NCBI RefSeq assembly: GCF_019931195.1
Contig: NZ_JAIOUO010000004.1
Span: forward strand, 62,001-126,000
DNA length: 64,000 nt
Direction of reading: 5' to 3'
Source: Marinobacter sp. F4216
Lineage (GTDB): Bacteria > Pseudomonadota > Gammaproteobacteria > Pseudomonadales > Oleiphilaceae
This document shows, piece by piece, positions 27,705-36,904 of this stretch. How positions within the stretch are numbered: the first letter of the stretch is position 1; each line of letters opens with the position of its first letter. The notes beneath the pieces are model-generated. The model saw nothing but the letters and a program-made list of their open reading frames with translations. It had not been told where the DNA came from and made no database searches. The translations under genes were made by a program, and so were the position numbers.

Positions 27705-29372
27705 TCAGTTAAACAAACGTGTCCAGAGTTCCCGCACATCGAGTGATTCACTGGCGAAAATCAACATCGCCTCACCATCACTTTTCAGTGCCAACTGTGG
27801 GCTGAAATCTCCGTAATCATCTCCAAGACGATTCAATTCGGTGGCGCTCGTCCAGCCGGTGGTGGCGCGGTATCGGTTGAACCAGAGATTGCTGTTTGTG
27901 CCATCGTCATAGGACCAGACAAACAAGACATGCCCACGATCATCGATAACTAAGCTAGGCTCATCGAAGTCGGCGGCCGAGTAATCGAACGTTTCTTCCA
28001 CGCCCCAGCCTGCATCCGGAGTGTAAACCCGGCTGGCAAAACCCAAAAATTTGGAAGATGGATCTTCCTTCGCCCAGATAACCATCGCTGTTCCGCTGTT
28101 GTTCATAGTCAATACCGGAGATTCGGCAGCTGGCTCATGTGTCTCCAGAAGTGCCTCGCCCTGCCAGCCGGTATTGACGTCGAAACGGTTGAACCAGAGA
28201 TCGGTAGACGTCCCGTTATTGTGTACCCAGACAACAAGCGCGTTGCCACTGCCATCCATGGCGAGTTGTGGGTTGTATATGGGGTTGGAAGCGCCAGTCT
28301 CCAGGCTCTCGATCAGGGTAGCCCCGCCCCAACCTGTCTCCGCCGAAAACCGGTTCGAGTACATGCTGAACTGGGTGCCATCCTTCTGTGTCCACACGGC
28401 AATGGCGTTGCCGCTTTCGTCCACGGCAACTTCTGGTCCGTAAGCGTTATCGTCGCCAATCTCGATGGGCTCCGCGCTACCCCAGCCAACTCCCGGTTTG
28501 TATGCGTTTCCCTCAATGCTGGTAACAAGATCCATTCGCTGACCCCATATTGCTACCGCGGCACCGTCAGCGTTAAGGTCGATCGAAAAATCTCCGACCC
28601 AGTCAGCTGCAGCCCCGATGTTTTCAGGGGCTTCCCAGGTATCCGTCGCACTGATATAACGACTGGCCCACACTTCTGTGCCAGCCTCTCGCCATATAGC
28701 GATCGCATTGCCTGCCCCGTCGCTGGCCAGCTGCGGGTCTGCCCCATTAACCTCTGGATCAGTCTGCAACAGGAACGGTGTCCCCCAGCCGCCACCGGCG
28801 GTGTAGTGACTCGCCAGAACTTGCGTCTTAAACGTCGACAAATTCATTTCATACCAAACGGATATCGCTTGACCGTCATCGGAATAAGCAATCCTCGGCT
28901 TGTTCACACTGACACTGCTATCGCTTTGCACCGATTCGGCCGCAGCGCTCAGGGTGCCGTCTGCGGTAGTGAAGCTCCAGTTGTAGCTCGCGTTCAGAGG
29001 GTCGCCTGACAGGTCGGTGATGTCGGTACTGAGTGTCGCTGAATAGGTGGTCAACATAGCCAGCGCTTCAGCGGGCGTGAAGGTTGCCGTGTTGGTCAGC
29101 GCATCAAAGGTGACCGTGCCATCAATCGGAGAGTCCGACGCCAGAGTAAAGCTGGTGTCCGATACCGTTGTGGCAAACACGTCTTTGTTGAAGGTGGCCG
29201 TTACCGGGGCTGAACGGTTGGCTTCTGACGCATCGCTGGCCGGTGAGGTGGCAACTACCGCAATGCCTGCATCCGAAGATGCGCCTTCCTGGTCACCGCC
29301 ATCGCTACTTCCGCCACCACAACCGGCCAGTGCAAAAACCACGACCGAGCCGAGAACAAGAGACTGCTTCAT
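27705..29372 (-). CDS. secreted lipoprotein with SbsA-type Ig domain and propeller-like repeats
   Basis: 555-residue lipoprotein, function unknown. Signal with lipobox ALAGC then GGGSSDGGD. Residues about 40-140 form an Ig-like domain of the SbsA/Big_5 kind (TSPASDASEANRSAPVTATF...YSATLSTDITDLSGDPL). Then come about seven repeats that pair a D-x-x-G-x-A-x-x-[I/V]W strand (SDGAGNAIAIW, DESGNAIAVW, DGSGNALVVW, NNSGTAMVIW, DDRGHVLFVW) with a W-x-x-R-[Y/F] strand and a TGW turn, which suggests a beta-propeller. ATG at 29372 has GGAAGG before it. It follows the 79-residue lipoprotein gene by 36 bases. No catalytic motif seen. Confidence 0.72.
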   Translation of the reverse strand: MKQSLVLGSVVVFALAGCGGGSSDGGDQEGASSDAGIAVVATSPASDASEANRSAPVTATFNKDVFATTVSDTSFTLASDSPIDGTVTFDALTNTATFTPAEALAMLTTYSATLSTDITDLSGDPLNASYNWSFTTADGTLSAAAESVQSDSSVSVNKPRIAYSDDGQAISVWYEMNLSTFKTQVLASHYTAGGGWGTPFLLQTDPEVNGADPQLASDGAGNAIAIWREAGTEVWASRYISATDTWEAPENIGAAADWVGDFSIDLNADGAAVAIWGQRMDLVTSIEGNAYKPGVGWGSAEPIEIGDDNAYGPEVAVDESGNAIAVWTQKDGTQFSMYSNRFSAETGWGGATLIESLETGASNPIYNPQLAMDGSGNALVVWVHNNGTSTDLWFNRFDVNTGWQGEALLETHEPAAESPVLTMNNSGTAMVIWAKEDPSSKFLGFASRVYTPDAGWGVEETFDYSAADFDEPSLVIDDRGHVLFVWSYDDGTNSNLWFNRYRATTGWTSATELNRLGDDYGDFSPQLALKSDGEAMLIFASESLDVRELWTRLFN

Positions 29373-29407
29373 ACCTTCCAATCCTCTGATAAAACTTATG
29401 AACGGCA

Positions 29408-29555
29408 CTTACTGACGGATGGTCACCGTGCCGCCACTTTGAATATCGCTGGTTTCCAGCATCACCGGCATGCCATCGGCGGTTCTGGCCACTTCCACAT
29501 TCGCCAGGCTGACGGTGAAGGACTTCTCCACCGTCGTATTTCCTGTGTTGCTGGT
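29408..29555. repeat. 148-bp direct repeat, copy 1
   Basis: Identical by eye to 34167-34314, about 4.8 kb away in the same orientation; similarity runs on for another 25 bases with a few changes. It covers the 3' end of the small lipoprotein gene. The two copies bracket the 1485-residue protein gene, so recombination between them could delete it. Confidence 0.85.
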
Positions 29556-29648
29556 ATTGGCCGGCGAGTCGCCGGAGCCACCGCCCCCACAACCCACGAG
29601 TGCGAGTGCCAGGCCGGTGATCGTCAGAGCGGTTTTAACGTTGTTCAT
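29409..29648 (-). CDS. 79-residue small lipoprotein, repeated gene (intact copy)
   Basis: Small lipoprotein: MNNVKTALTITGLALALVGC is a clean lipoprotein signal, followed by a Gly-rich linker and a domain of about 45 residues (VEKSFTVSLANVEVARTADG...). Its last 148 bases, from 29408 to 29555, are identical to 34167-34314. It lies between the 1485-residue protein gene and the propeller lipoprotein gene on the same strand, 13 and 36 bases away, so all three look like one operon. Function unknown; a partner or anchor for the large proteins is possible. Confidence 0.7.
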   Translation of the reverse strand: MNNVKTALTITGLALALVGCGGGGSGDSPANTSNTGNTTVEKSFTVSLANVEVARTADGMPVMLETSDIQSGGTVTIRQ

Positions 29649-29661
29649 GAATGTGTCTCCC

Positions 29662-32600
29662 TCAGAACTCATAGGTCACCAGGAAGCGGGTCTCGCCCAC
29701 CGGCAGTGGCCAGGCTTCGGTCAGTGTCAGCGTGAGCAGGCCGCCGGCCAGTTCGAACGTGCTTTCTTCCTGCAGCTCATCGGCATCGGCGATGCCGTCC
29801 TGGTTATCGTCCCGATACAGCCGAACTTGAGCGATATCGTTGGCCGGGTCCAGATCGCCGCCGGCGGCCAGGGTAAAGGAGCGCACCTCGTTGCCGGTTT
29901 CAGTGCTGGTCAGGGCGAAGGCCAGGACCACCTGTTCGCCATCTCCAGAGGTGAAGGTCATGGTCGGAGTTTGAGAGCCATCGGATTCAGTGCTGGCGAT
30001 GCTGATCTGGTCCACCGCATCCATGACCCCGTTGTTGTCATCATCGGTGTCGGCGTTGTCGCCAATGGAATCGCCGTCAGCGTCGGCCCATTCGGTATCA
30101 TCCAGCGGGAAGGCATCGGCGCCATCGTCCACACCGTCATTGTCATCATCGGTGTCAGCGTTATTGCCGATGGTGTCACCGTCGGTGTCCACGGATTCGT
30201 CCGGATCGTTCGGGAAGGCATCGGCGTTGTCGCCCACGCCGTCGTCGTCCGTGTCGGCGATCTCGGTCGGGTCAAACGGGAAGGCATCGTCTGGATCTGC
30301 CGTACCATCGGCATCAAAGTCACCGAAGGGGTCGTACTCGATGGCGCCGATGTCCAGCTCTTTGTAGAGCGGGCCGTCCGGATGGTCCGGGTTGTAGATA
30401 CCGTCAATGCGCTCGTTGCCGAGGAAGTCGAGGGTGTGACCGTCCGGATCACCCATAAAGCCGGCGTCGATGGTGGCGCTGCCAGGCACCGGGCGGAAGT
30501 CGTTGTAGTCGGGGTCGGCCAGGTACACCCAGCCAGAGGAGGTGACGCCGCAGGCGCTGTCTTCCACCCAGCTGTATTCCCGTCGGGTCCAGGTGGTGAC
30601 CTCGCAGGAAGCCGTCCCGGTTGAGCCATGAAGGATCAGGCTGTTGTACAGATCAGCCGTCCCTTCGCCCTGTACACGGAGCGAGCCGCCCGGGTGATCC
30701 ACCACGGTGCTGCTGAACAGCTGCAGGCGGCCGTCGGCCATGTCGATGGCCGGGAAGTCGCCCGAGGTCCGGGCCAGCACGCTGTTCTCCAGCGTATAGC
30801 TGCCGAGTTCTGAGCCAAGGGCCGGTGCGGTATTGTCCACCATCAATGAGAATTCGATGAGTGCCCAGCGGCCATTGGCAATGTTCACCGCGCTGCCAGC
30901 GCCAACCAGGTTGTTCGGGTCCAGATCCAGGCTGGCGTAATCGATAGACCCACCGGTCAGCGTCAGACCGGACAGATGCAGGAACTGGGTACCCGGCAGG
31001 TGCTCGGGCATCACCACCCGGAACAGCTCGCCGGTGCCATTGCCGTCAATGGTGACCGCACGGTTGCCGTCGATCTTCATGCCCTTGGTGACCAGCAGAG
31101 GGCTTTCCAGTGTGATGGTCATGGGCCCGTCGAAGCTGATCACGTTCAGGTCCGAGAACTGATCGTTGGCACACAGGTTGGCCATGGCCTCGCGCAGGGT
31201 ACCGGCGCCACTGTCGGCGTTGCTGGTGACGGTGATGGCGGTGCTGGTACAGGCCACAAACGGCGCTTCGTCGGCGGCGTTGTCCACGCCGTCGCCATCG
31301 ATATCCAGATCATCGCCATCGTGGGTGCCGTCACCATCGGTGTCGGCCCAGTCGCGGTTCAGCTCATCGTTGGGGCTGGGGTCTTCGCCGTCGAGGAAGG
31401 CATCACCATCGGTATTGCTGTCCAGCGGGTCGGTGATGAAACCGTCCTCGCCCAGGGTGGTCTCTTCGATGTCGCTCAGGCCGTCGTTGTCGTCATCGGT
31501 ATCGGTGTTGTTGCCAATGCCGTCGCCGTCGGTGTCCAGCCACTCGGTTGGGTCGAACGGGAAGGCATCGAAGCCATCGGCTTTGTTATCACCGTCGTCG
31601 TCCCAGTCCTGGCTATTGGCCACACCGTCACCATCGAAATCATCATCGTACGTGAGGTGGGCTGAGCAGACGGTTTCGCCGAAGACTTCCAGCGTGGCTG
31701 GCGTGACGCAGTAGCGAATATCCGTGCCGACGGCCATGGCGCCTTCAAAGGTATTCTCGGTCGCACCCGTAATGTCCACCCAACTGCCACCGCTCACGCG
31801 GCTTTGCCACTGGTGAGTGCTAACGGGCTGGTTGTCATTGGCATCGTAGAAACTGTAGGAACCGGCGAGAATGTCGCCGCTGATGGGCACCGGCTGCAGA
31901 GACAGAATCTTCACATCGGTTGCTACCGGGGCGACAGAAACCTGATACCACTTGGAGCAGTTCTCCTCATTGCCGGGGGTCATACAAAAAGCCAGCCACT
32001 GCCCCTGGTCCGCGAAGGTGGCCTGGTAGCCAAACTCGTTGCTCGCGACGGTGATGGGGTTGCTGCCGTCGGCACTATCCGAGCGCACCCAGCGGTAATC
32101 GGTGGCTTCCACGCCCCAGGGCACATTGGCGAACAGGTAGTCGTCCGGTCGCAACAGGCCTGTCAGCGGTGCGGCTTTGGGTAAAATCCGGGTTGCCTGC
32201 CAATATGCGTTATTTTTGGAGTGAGGTAGTAAAAAGAAGCCCAGGTGATAACTGGAGTAGTCGTCTTCTGCTCCGTGATATTTTTCGGTTCCGTGGTAGC
32301 CAATCGTGCTGGCCTGGATCTGCCAGATGTCCCAGTTGTGGGCATCTGGGAACCATTGAGCGTTCATTACCAAATTCGAAAGGCCTCTCCGCATTACGCC
32401 ATAGCGAATCTGGTCCGGAAGATCGTAATTCAGGTAGCTGGCAAGCCGGTCGGCTGCCCACGCAGGCGGCTGGATGCGTTGCTGCCAGGTCTGTGAGTCG
32501 ACTAATGACCAGTCGGCATCACTAAATATCTTCTGACTGATGCTGGTGCCGTCAAGGAAGAACGCGTGCGAACCAGCATCAGAACTATAGGTGGCATTGG

Positions 32601-34119
32601 TATCATTTACATCCGACATCCAGTGGGCGATTTCCCAGGCCAGATTGTCGCCCCCCAGAATAGTGGGGTCAGTCACTGCAAAATCGGTACAGGCGGTGGA
32701 GACACCGTCAAACAGGCAGGTATCGTAGTGATTGACGGTAAGCCACAGGTACCAGTAAGACCGGGGAATAAAAAGGTCCCAGCCCCGGGCCACGTTAATA
32801 TTGGCGTGCATGCGCGCCAGCGCACCCCGGATTTTTCCGCCGGTGTACTGATTGTCAGGAGCAAGCAGCGAGGTAGCCACCTCGTCACGCCAGTAATCAA
32901 AATGGGGATGAGACTCACTCCCCCACTCGGCGTCTTCCTTGTCCATCCAGTAGCTTCGCACCAGCTGCATGGGCTCGAAGTCAGCGTCCACATAAGGCAG
33001 GCGGGGGGTGTTGAAGAGGCCCCGGCTGAAGGTATCCACCGGTGGCGTCATAAACACACAGAAATCATCGACATTGTCGTCCGCGCCGCAGCCGGACTTG
33101 TTCAGCAGCGGGCTGGTTGCAGCACCGTGGTAGCGGTTGTGGAAATAGCTCAAATCCGCCACGAATGGGGCGCCATGGCGGATGCTGATGCCGATCCGCT
33201 CAATCTGGAAGCCCCGATCCATGCTGGTGACGTTGCCCAATACCATGAAGCCCACACGGCCGGCGAGCACCTTGCCAGAGGCGGCAGCCTCGGTATCGGC
33301 ATCCTGCATCAGGCGCAGGGTCAGGCTGCTGAAGCTGTCAGAGCCGTTTACCAGAGTGGCTCCCATATACAGGGAACCGGCGGAAACGCCGTTGAAATTG
33401 CCCTCGCTCAGACGCTTCAACAGCGGCCGCTGCAGCTGCACCACGGTGGTGGCGTCGGTAAAGCTGGCCCCGAGCTCAAAGCTCTTGCCGGCAAAGTCGG
33501 TGTCTTTCAGTTCGGTGGAAGAGACCAGCAGTACACGGCCGTCGGCCAGTCGGTGCCAGCCTTCCTCGGCGACAAAGTAATCGACGGTGACGCCTTCCAG
33601 ATCCGCGTCCTCAAAGCCTGGCGTGGTGCGCACCACAAATTTAAAGGTGTTGCCCTTCATCAGCGGCGCCAGCGGAACCACCGATACGCCAGCTGTGACC
33701 GAGGGGTCGCGCACCTGCAGGAAAATCGCCGGGCGGTAGTAAGCCCGTTCGGTGATCACATCCTCGATGGTATTGCCAGAACCGATGGTAAAGGACCCCA
33801 CTTCGCCGGGTATCCCCAGCAGCGCCGGCTCACCGTCAATCTCAATGGCCCTGGCCACCACGTTGCTGGTGGCGTTGCCATCGCTGCCAACGTAGGCCCA
33901 TTGGTTGCTGCCGTTTTCCACCACGAAGCCAGGCATGGCCGGGTTGAGTGCCTGGGCGAAAATGCGCTTGTCGCCCGTGATGTGAGCACCCGCGTCGGCC
34001 GGAGTGCTGGAGAGCAAACCGCCAAGTCCGTAGGAGGTGATAGAGGATGCGTGGGCGAACGTGGTCATCACCATGCCCAGAACGAGCAGGCTGAAGGCCT
34101 TCCCTGACTGCAACTTCAT
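29662..34119 (-). CDS. very large secreted protein with calcium-binding repeats and beta-helix region
   Basis: 1485 residues. Signal peptide MKLQSGKAFSLLVLGMVMTTFAHA. Residues 25-760 are a large region not recognised, rich in Trp, His and Tyr (HPHFDYWRDEV, WDLFIPRSYWYLWLTVNHYD). Then thrombospondin type-3-like repeats with many DxDxDG calcium sites (TDGDGIGNNTDTDDDNDG). Next a CSLREA-like/right-handed beta-helix segment (VTSNADSGAGTLREAM) ending in a choice-of-anchor-Q-like stretch (NDFRPVPGSATIDAG). More DxDxDG repeats follow, and a C-terminal domain like choice-of-anchor U (LYRDDNQDGIADADELQ...ETRFLVTYEF). Likely cell-surface, calcium-stabilised, possibly an adhesin or a surface enzyme. Start at 34119; an earlier in-frame start at 34152 would spoil the signal. 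Confidence 0.75.
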   Translation of the reverse strand: MKLQSGKAFSLLVLGMVMTTFAHASSITSYGLGGLLSSTPADAGAHITGDKRIFAQALNPAMPGFVVENGSNQWAYVGSDGNATSNVVARAIEIDGEPALLGIPGEVGSFTIGSGNTIEDVITERAYYRPAIFLQVRDPSVTAGVSVVPLAPLMKGNTFKFVVRTTPGFEDADLEGVTVDYFVAEEGWHRLADGRVLLVSSTELKDTDFAGKSFELGASFTDATTVVQLQRPLLKRLSEGNFNGVSAGSLYMGATLVNGSDSFSSLTLRLMQDADTEAAASGKVLAGRVGFMVLGNVTSMDRGFQIERIGISIRHGAPFVADLSYFHNRYHGAATSPLLNKSGCGADDNVDDFCVFMTPPVDTFSRGLFNTPRLPYVDADFEPMQLVRSYWMDKEDAEWGSESHPHFDYWRDEVATSLLAPDNQYTGGKIRGALARMHANINVARGWDLFIPRSYWYLWLTVNHYDTCLFDGVSTACTDFAVTDPTILGGDNLAWEIAHWMSDVNDTNATYSSDAGSHAFFLDGTSISQKIFSDADWSLVDSQTWQQRIQPPAWAADRLASYLNYDLPDQIRYGVMRRGLSNLVMNAQWFPDAHNWDIWQIQASTIGYHGTEKYHGAEDDYSSYHLGFFLLPHSKNNAYWQATRILPKAAPLTGLLRPDDYLFANVPWGVEATDYRWVRSDSADGSNPITVASNEFGYQATFADQGQWLAFCMTPGNEENCSKWYQVSVAPVATDVKILSLQPVPISGDILAGSYSFYDANDNQPVSTHQWQSRVSGGSWVDITGATENTFEGAMAVGTDIRYCVTPATLEVFGETVCSAHLTYDDDFDGDGVANSQDWDDDGDNKADGFDAFPFDPTEWLDTDGDGIGNNTDTDDDNDGLSDIEETTLGEDGFITDPLDSNTDGDAFLDGEDPSPNDELNRDWADTDGDGTHDGDDLDIDGDGVDNAADEAPFVACTSTAITVTSNADSGAGTLREAMANLCANDQFSDLNVISFDGPMTITLESPLLVTKGMKIDGNRAVTIDGNGTGELFRVVMPEHLPGTQFLHLSGLTLTGGSIDYASLDLDPNNLVGAGSAVNIANGRWALIEFSLMVDNTAPALGSELGSYTLENSVLARTSGDFPAIDMADGRLQLFSSTVVDHPGGSLRVQGEGTADLYNSLILHGSTGTASCEVTTWTRREYSWVEDSACGVTSSGWVYLADPDYNDFRPVPGSATIDAGFMGDPDGHTLDFLGNERIDGIYNPDHPDGPLYKELDIGAIEYDPFGDFDADGTADPDDAFPFDPTEIADTDDDGVGDNADAFPNDPDESVDTDGDTIGNNADTDDDNDGVDDGADAFPLDDTEWADADGDSIGDNADTDDDNNGVMDAVDQISIASTESDGSQTPTMTFTSGDGEQVVLAFALTSTETGNEVRSFTLAAGGDLDPANDIAQVRLYRDDNQDGIADADELQEESTFELAGGLLTLTLTEAWPLPVGETRFLVTYEF

Positions 34120-34166
34120 ACTTCGTTTCCTTCCTTCCAAGCCTCTGATCAACAGAGTAGGTTGCG

Positions 34167-34314
34167 CTTACTGACGGATGGTCACCGTGCCGCCACTTTG
34201 AATATCGCTGGTTTCCAGCATCACCGGCATGCCATCGGCGGTTCTGGCCACTTCCACATTCGCCAGGCTGACGGTGAAGGACTTCTCCACCGTCGTATTT
34301 CCTGTGTTGCTGGT
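34167..34314. repeat. 148-bp direct repeat, copy 2
   Basis: Second copy of the repeat at 29408-29555, in the same orientation, just upstream of the 1485-residue protein gene. Confidence 0.85.
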
Positions 34315-34359
34315 GTTGGCAGACGAGTCGCCGGAGCCACCTCCACCAGACTGCTGCAA
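34168..34359 (-). pseudogene. 5'-truncated copy of the 79-residue small lipoprotein gene
   Basis: Encodes the same 45-residue domain and ending (DIQSGGTVTIRQ) as the intact gene at 29409-29648, but the signal peptide and lipobox are missing. The frame is open upstream of the Gly-rich linker for about nine more codons with no ATG and no signal sequence. It precedes the 1485-residue protein gene just as the intact copy precedes the propeller lipoprotein gene, which points to duplication of a small-plus-large gene unit followed by decay. Confidence 0.7.
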
Positions 34360-34592
34360 CAGGAGGCAAGTATTTTCACAAGTGGGTACCGCGTAGTAGG
34401 CCTCTCATTGTGCTTTAAAAGGCGACATGATTCCCGTCATGCCCGGAATTACTGTGAAGCGCGTCACCCCTGAGTGCCTGAAACCTTTGATGCAAATGAG
34501 TGATCTCAGGTTCACCAATTGCCCCCCAATGACTGAATACGGTTGTCGCGCTAAGCTTCCATGCATGCCAGTGCAACGAGGAATGTCGCCCC

Positions 34593-35192
34593 ATGGCCCG
34601 GAGCCAATCGCCAGCCAGCCTGACTGACGTGCTGAATCTTCTCCGGGCAAACACCCGGGGCCAGCAACAGGTTTCCATCGGCGATGTGCTGGATGCCGTG
34701 GGGCAGCGGTCGTTCGGGCCAGTGGTGTTGATCGCTGGCCTGCTGACCCTGGCGCCACTGGTTGGCGACCTGCCCGGTGTCCCTACCCTGCTCGGGCTTC
34801 TGGTACTGCTGACGCTCGTTCAACTGCCGTTTCAACAACAGAGCATCTGGATTCCCTCCCATCTATCCCGGCGCAAAATTGAGCGACATAAACTGACAAA
34901 GGGTCTGGACTGGATTGAAAAGCCGGCTCGCTTCATTGATCGCTGGACCAGCCAGCGACTGACATGGCTGGTGCGCGGGCCCGGCCGCTATCTGACGGCA
35001 CTGATCTGCATGCTGGTTGCGGCTGCCTTGCCGGCCATGGAACTGGTGCCCTTCAGCGCCAATGGCGGCGGACTGGCGCTGACGCTTTTCGGTATCGCCC
35101 TGGTGGCCGACGATGGCCTGTTTGCCCTGCTCGGTATTCTGTTTACCGGCGGAACTCTGTGGATGGTTATTTCCGGCCTAATGGGTCTGTGA
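34593..35192 (+). CDS. ExoD-family membrane protein
   Basis: 199-residue inner-membrane protein of the ExoD (exopolysaccharide synthesis) family. Typical features: an N-terminal soluble helix pair (SLTDVLNLLRANTRGQQQVSIGDVLDAVGQRSFGPVVLIAGLLTLAP), then GDLPGVPTLLGLLVLLTLVQLPF, and three further membrane segments with the AMELVPFSANGGGLALTLFGIALVADDGLF stretch usual in the family. Biochemical role is not settled; mutants in rhizobia alter exopolysaccharide and alkaline tolerance. It stands alone, convergent with the kinase gene. Confidence 0.82.
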   Translation: MARSQSPASLTDVLNLLRANTRGQQQVSIGDVLDAVGQRSFGPVVLIAGLLTLAPLVGDLPGVPTLLGLLVLLTLVQLPFQQQSIWIPSHLSRRKIERHKLTKGLDWIEKPARFIDRWTSQRLTWLVRGPGRYLTALICMLVAAALPAMELVPFSANGGGLALTLFGIALVADDGLFALLGILFTGGTLWMVISGLMGL

Positions 35193-35213
35193 GACCAGCA
35201 AGGCAACCCGGGA

Positions 35214-36092
35214 TCAGCGACGGCTGTCCTGAAGGAATCCGTTCAGGGCTGTAATACCTTCCGAGACGATCGCTTCGGTTTCGGGCTGATGCTGCCCATA
35301 GCGAGTGAGACGAACGGCATACCACAGCAGGCTCAGGTATCGGTATACCACCCGCCCATGCTGAAGCCGCTCCAGATCAGGGGCCGTCACCGGCCGCCGT
35401 AAATAGCCTTCCAGAAACCGGGATTGCTGGTTTTCATCCAGGCAGTGTTCTTCGACAATCAACGCAATATCGAAGAAGGGATCCCCCATGGCGGCGTATT
35501 CCCAGTCGATGGCCCAGAGCGTCTCCGGCCCACTCAGTACCAGATTCCCGGCAACCAGATCATTGTGGCAAAGCGTCCGTTTTTCGCAGAGCGCTTCGGC
35601 AGCAGCAAGGTGATCACTCACCCTGTCTCCGAGGCTGAGCAGGTCACCATAAACAGCGGCAGCAGGATCGATAGCCTGCCAGTAAGTGTCGGCTTTGTCC
35701 TGGCACTGGAGATGTGCCCGAACGGCAGGCAAGGCATGGATGTCTGCGGTGAGGTCGGCCAGCAAGTCCAGGTGCCTGGGGTCATCCGGCTGGCAGGTGT
35801 CGCCTTCGATAAATTCAGTGACCAGGTAACGATGCTGCGGATCGTTATGAACCACAGGCGCACACAGCTCGGCTCTGGTGGCACGGCCCAGCGCCTCGGC
35901 TTCTGCTGCACGGTCGATATCGAGAGCAGCGCTGTCACGGGTATTGAGGCGCAGTACCAGCCGACGGTCGCCAGCAGCCAGCAAGTAACTGCGGTTGGTC
36001 AGCCCGCCGGGCAGCGGGCGGATCACCCGGGGTTCGGGTGTGCTCCAGGTTGGCCAGTCTGCTGGCACAATGTCAGTTGAAGGCTGGGGCAT
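35214..36092 (-). CDS. APH/choline kinase-fold phosphotransferase
   Basis: 292-residue small-molecule kinase. N-lobe with PLPGGLTNRSYLL (nucleotide loop) and LVLRLN (ATP-binding position, Arg rather than Lys in this motif); catalytic loop LCHNDLVAGNLVL with the HxD..N pattern; metal-binding IDWEYAAMGDPFFDIA. This order is shared by choline, ethanolamine and thiamine kinases and by aminoglycoside phosphotransferases. The GGLTN and WEYA forms favour a choline/thiamine kinase-like enzyme over antibiotic resistance. No pathway neighbour helps to decide. Confidence 0.82.
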   Translation of the reverse strand: MPQPSTDIVPADWPTWSTPEPRVIRPLPGGLTNRSYLLAAGDRRLVLRLNTRDSAALDIDRAAEAEALGRATRAELCAPVVHNDPQHRYLVTEFIEGDTCQPDDPRHLDLLADLTADIHALPAVRAHLQCQDKADTYWQAIDPAAAVYGDLLSLGDRVSDHLAAAEALCEKRTLCHNDLVAGNLVLSGPETLWAIDWEYAAMGDPFFDIALIVEEHCLDENQQSRFLEGYLRRPVTAPDLERLQHGRVVYRYLSLLWYAVRLTRYGQHQPETEAIVSEGITALNGFLQDSRR

Positions 36093-36206
36093 GGCATCGC
36101 TTCAGGCAGAAATTCGAGGGTTACCGGCGCCCGGGAACAAAACGGAAGCCCGGGATCACGCCTTCTGGATTCTGCCTGAATGACTCAGGGAAGCACAGCA
36201 AACGGC

Positions 36207-36884
36207 TTAAAGCCGAAACCACCTTTGCTTGATGGCTTCGTAGTCGTCGTGAGAGATGAGGCCTTCCCTGGATAGCCGGCGCATTTCTGCGACGGCCAGC
36301 GGAATGCGCCCCTTGCCTTCGGGCAACTGATTCTGTCCCCGGAGAATGCCTTTGCACAATGCATCGACAAACGCGGTGACGTGCGCCTCATCATTGGTGA
36401 GCGCATCCACCCTGAACAGGACCACATCGCTGTTCAGCGCGGTGAACTCAAAGTAGTGGTTCCGCCAGCGCCACGCCAGCAACATCAGCACGAGCGCCAG
36501 TACGACCGGCGCCAGCAACCAGACTGGCGATGACGGCACCAGCGAGTAGATGGCAGCGGGAATCGTCAGCAGGCAGGCGGCCGCGAACCACAGTTTGAGC
36601 TGGTAGTTCTTCACTTCCCGGGGCTGTGGCTCCACAAATGTCAGGTCCAGAACCGTCTCAGGCAGTTCTTTCTTGCGGCGGTGGGTCGTGATGGCGAGGT
36701 AATGCCCGTTGAAACGCCGGAACAGGGTGCTGGTTTTCTTCCGCAGAAAGGTCTGCCGGAATTTGCCTTCTACTCGCCATTCTTCCCGGGGGGGAATTTC
36801 CCAGCCCTGACGCTGAAGGTCAAAGCTGGGGAGATTCAGGGAGTCCAGATTGATGGTATCTGCCTGCTCCGTCGCAACGTTCAC
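36207..36884 (-). CDS. hypothetical membrane protein with C-terminal SHOCT-like motif
   Basis: 225 residues from a GTG at 36884, chosen because AGGAAGG lies 9 bases before it; the frame runs further up but into the preceding gene. N-terminal soluble part, two adjacent membrane segments (about residues 115-155: LWFAAACLLTIPAAIYSLV and PVWLLAPVVLALVLMLLAW), then a soluble part ending in a SHOCT-like helix pair (AEMRRLSREGLISHDDYEAIKQRWF). It starts 21 bases after the di-heme lipoprotein gene, so it is the last gene of the long minus-strand operon. Role unknown; SHOCT motifs often act in oligomerisation. Confidence 0.68.
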   Translation of the reverse strand: MNVATEQADTINLDSLNLPSFDLQRQGWEIPPREEWRVEGKFRQTFLRKKTSTLFRRFNGHYLAITTHRRKKELPETVLDLTFVEPQPREVKNYQLKLWFAAACLLTIPAAIYSLVPSSPVWLLAPVVLALVLMLLAWRWRNHYFEFTALNSDVVLFRVDALTNDEAHVTAFVDALCKGILRGQNQLPEGKGRIPLAVAEMRRLSREGLISHDDYEAIKQRWFRL

Positions 36885-36904
36885 TGTGTCTTTCCTTCCT
36901 AATC

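Noticed and set aside
30000..30280. Tandem-like repeats that could be mistaken for a CRISPR or satellite
   Set aside because: They are in frame and encode DxDxDG calcium-binding repeats; there are no equal spacers.
29470..34107. Long plus-strand open frames opposite the 1485-residue protein gene (29470-30624, 32566-34107)
   Set aside because: Low-complexity mirror of the DxDxDG repeats and other codons of the real gene; no signal peptide or family match.
34427..34627. 66-codon open frame in the gap before the ExoD-like gene
   Set aside because: No signal, domain or good ribosome site, and it runs into the ExoD-like gene.
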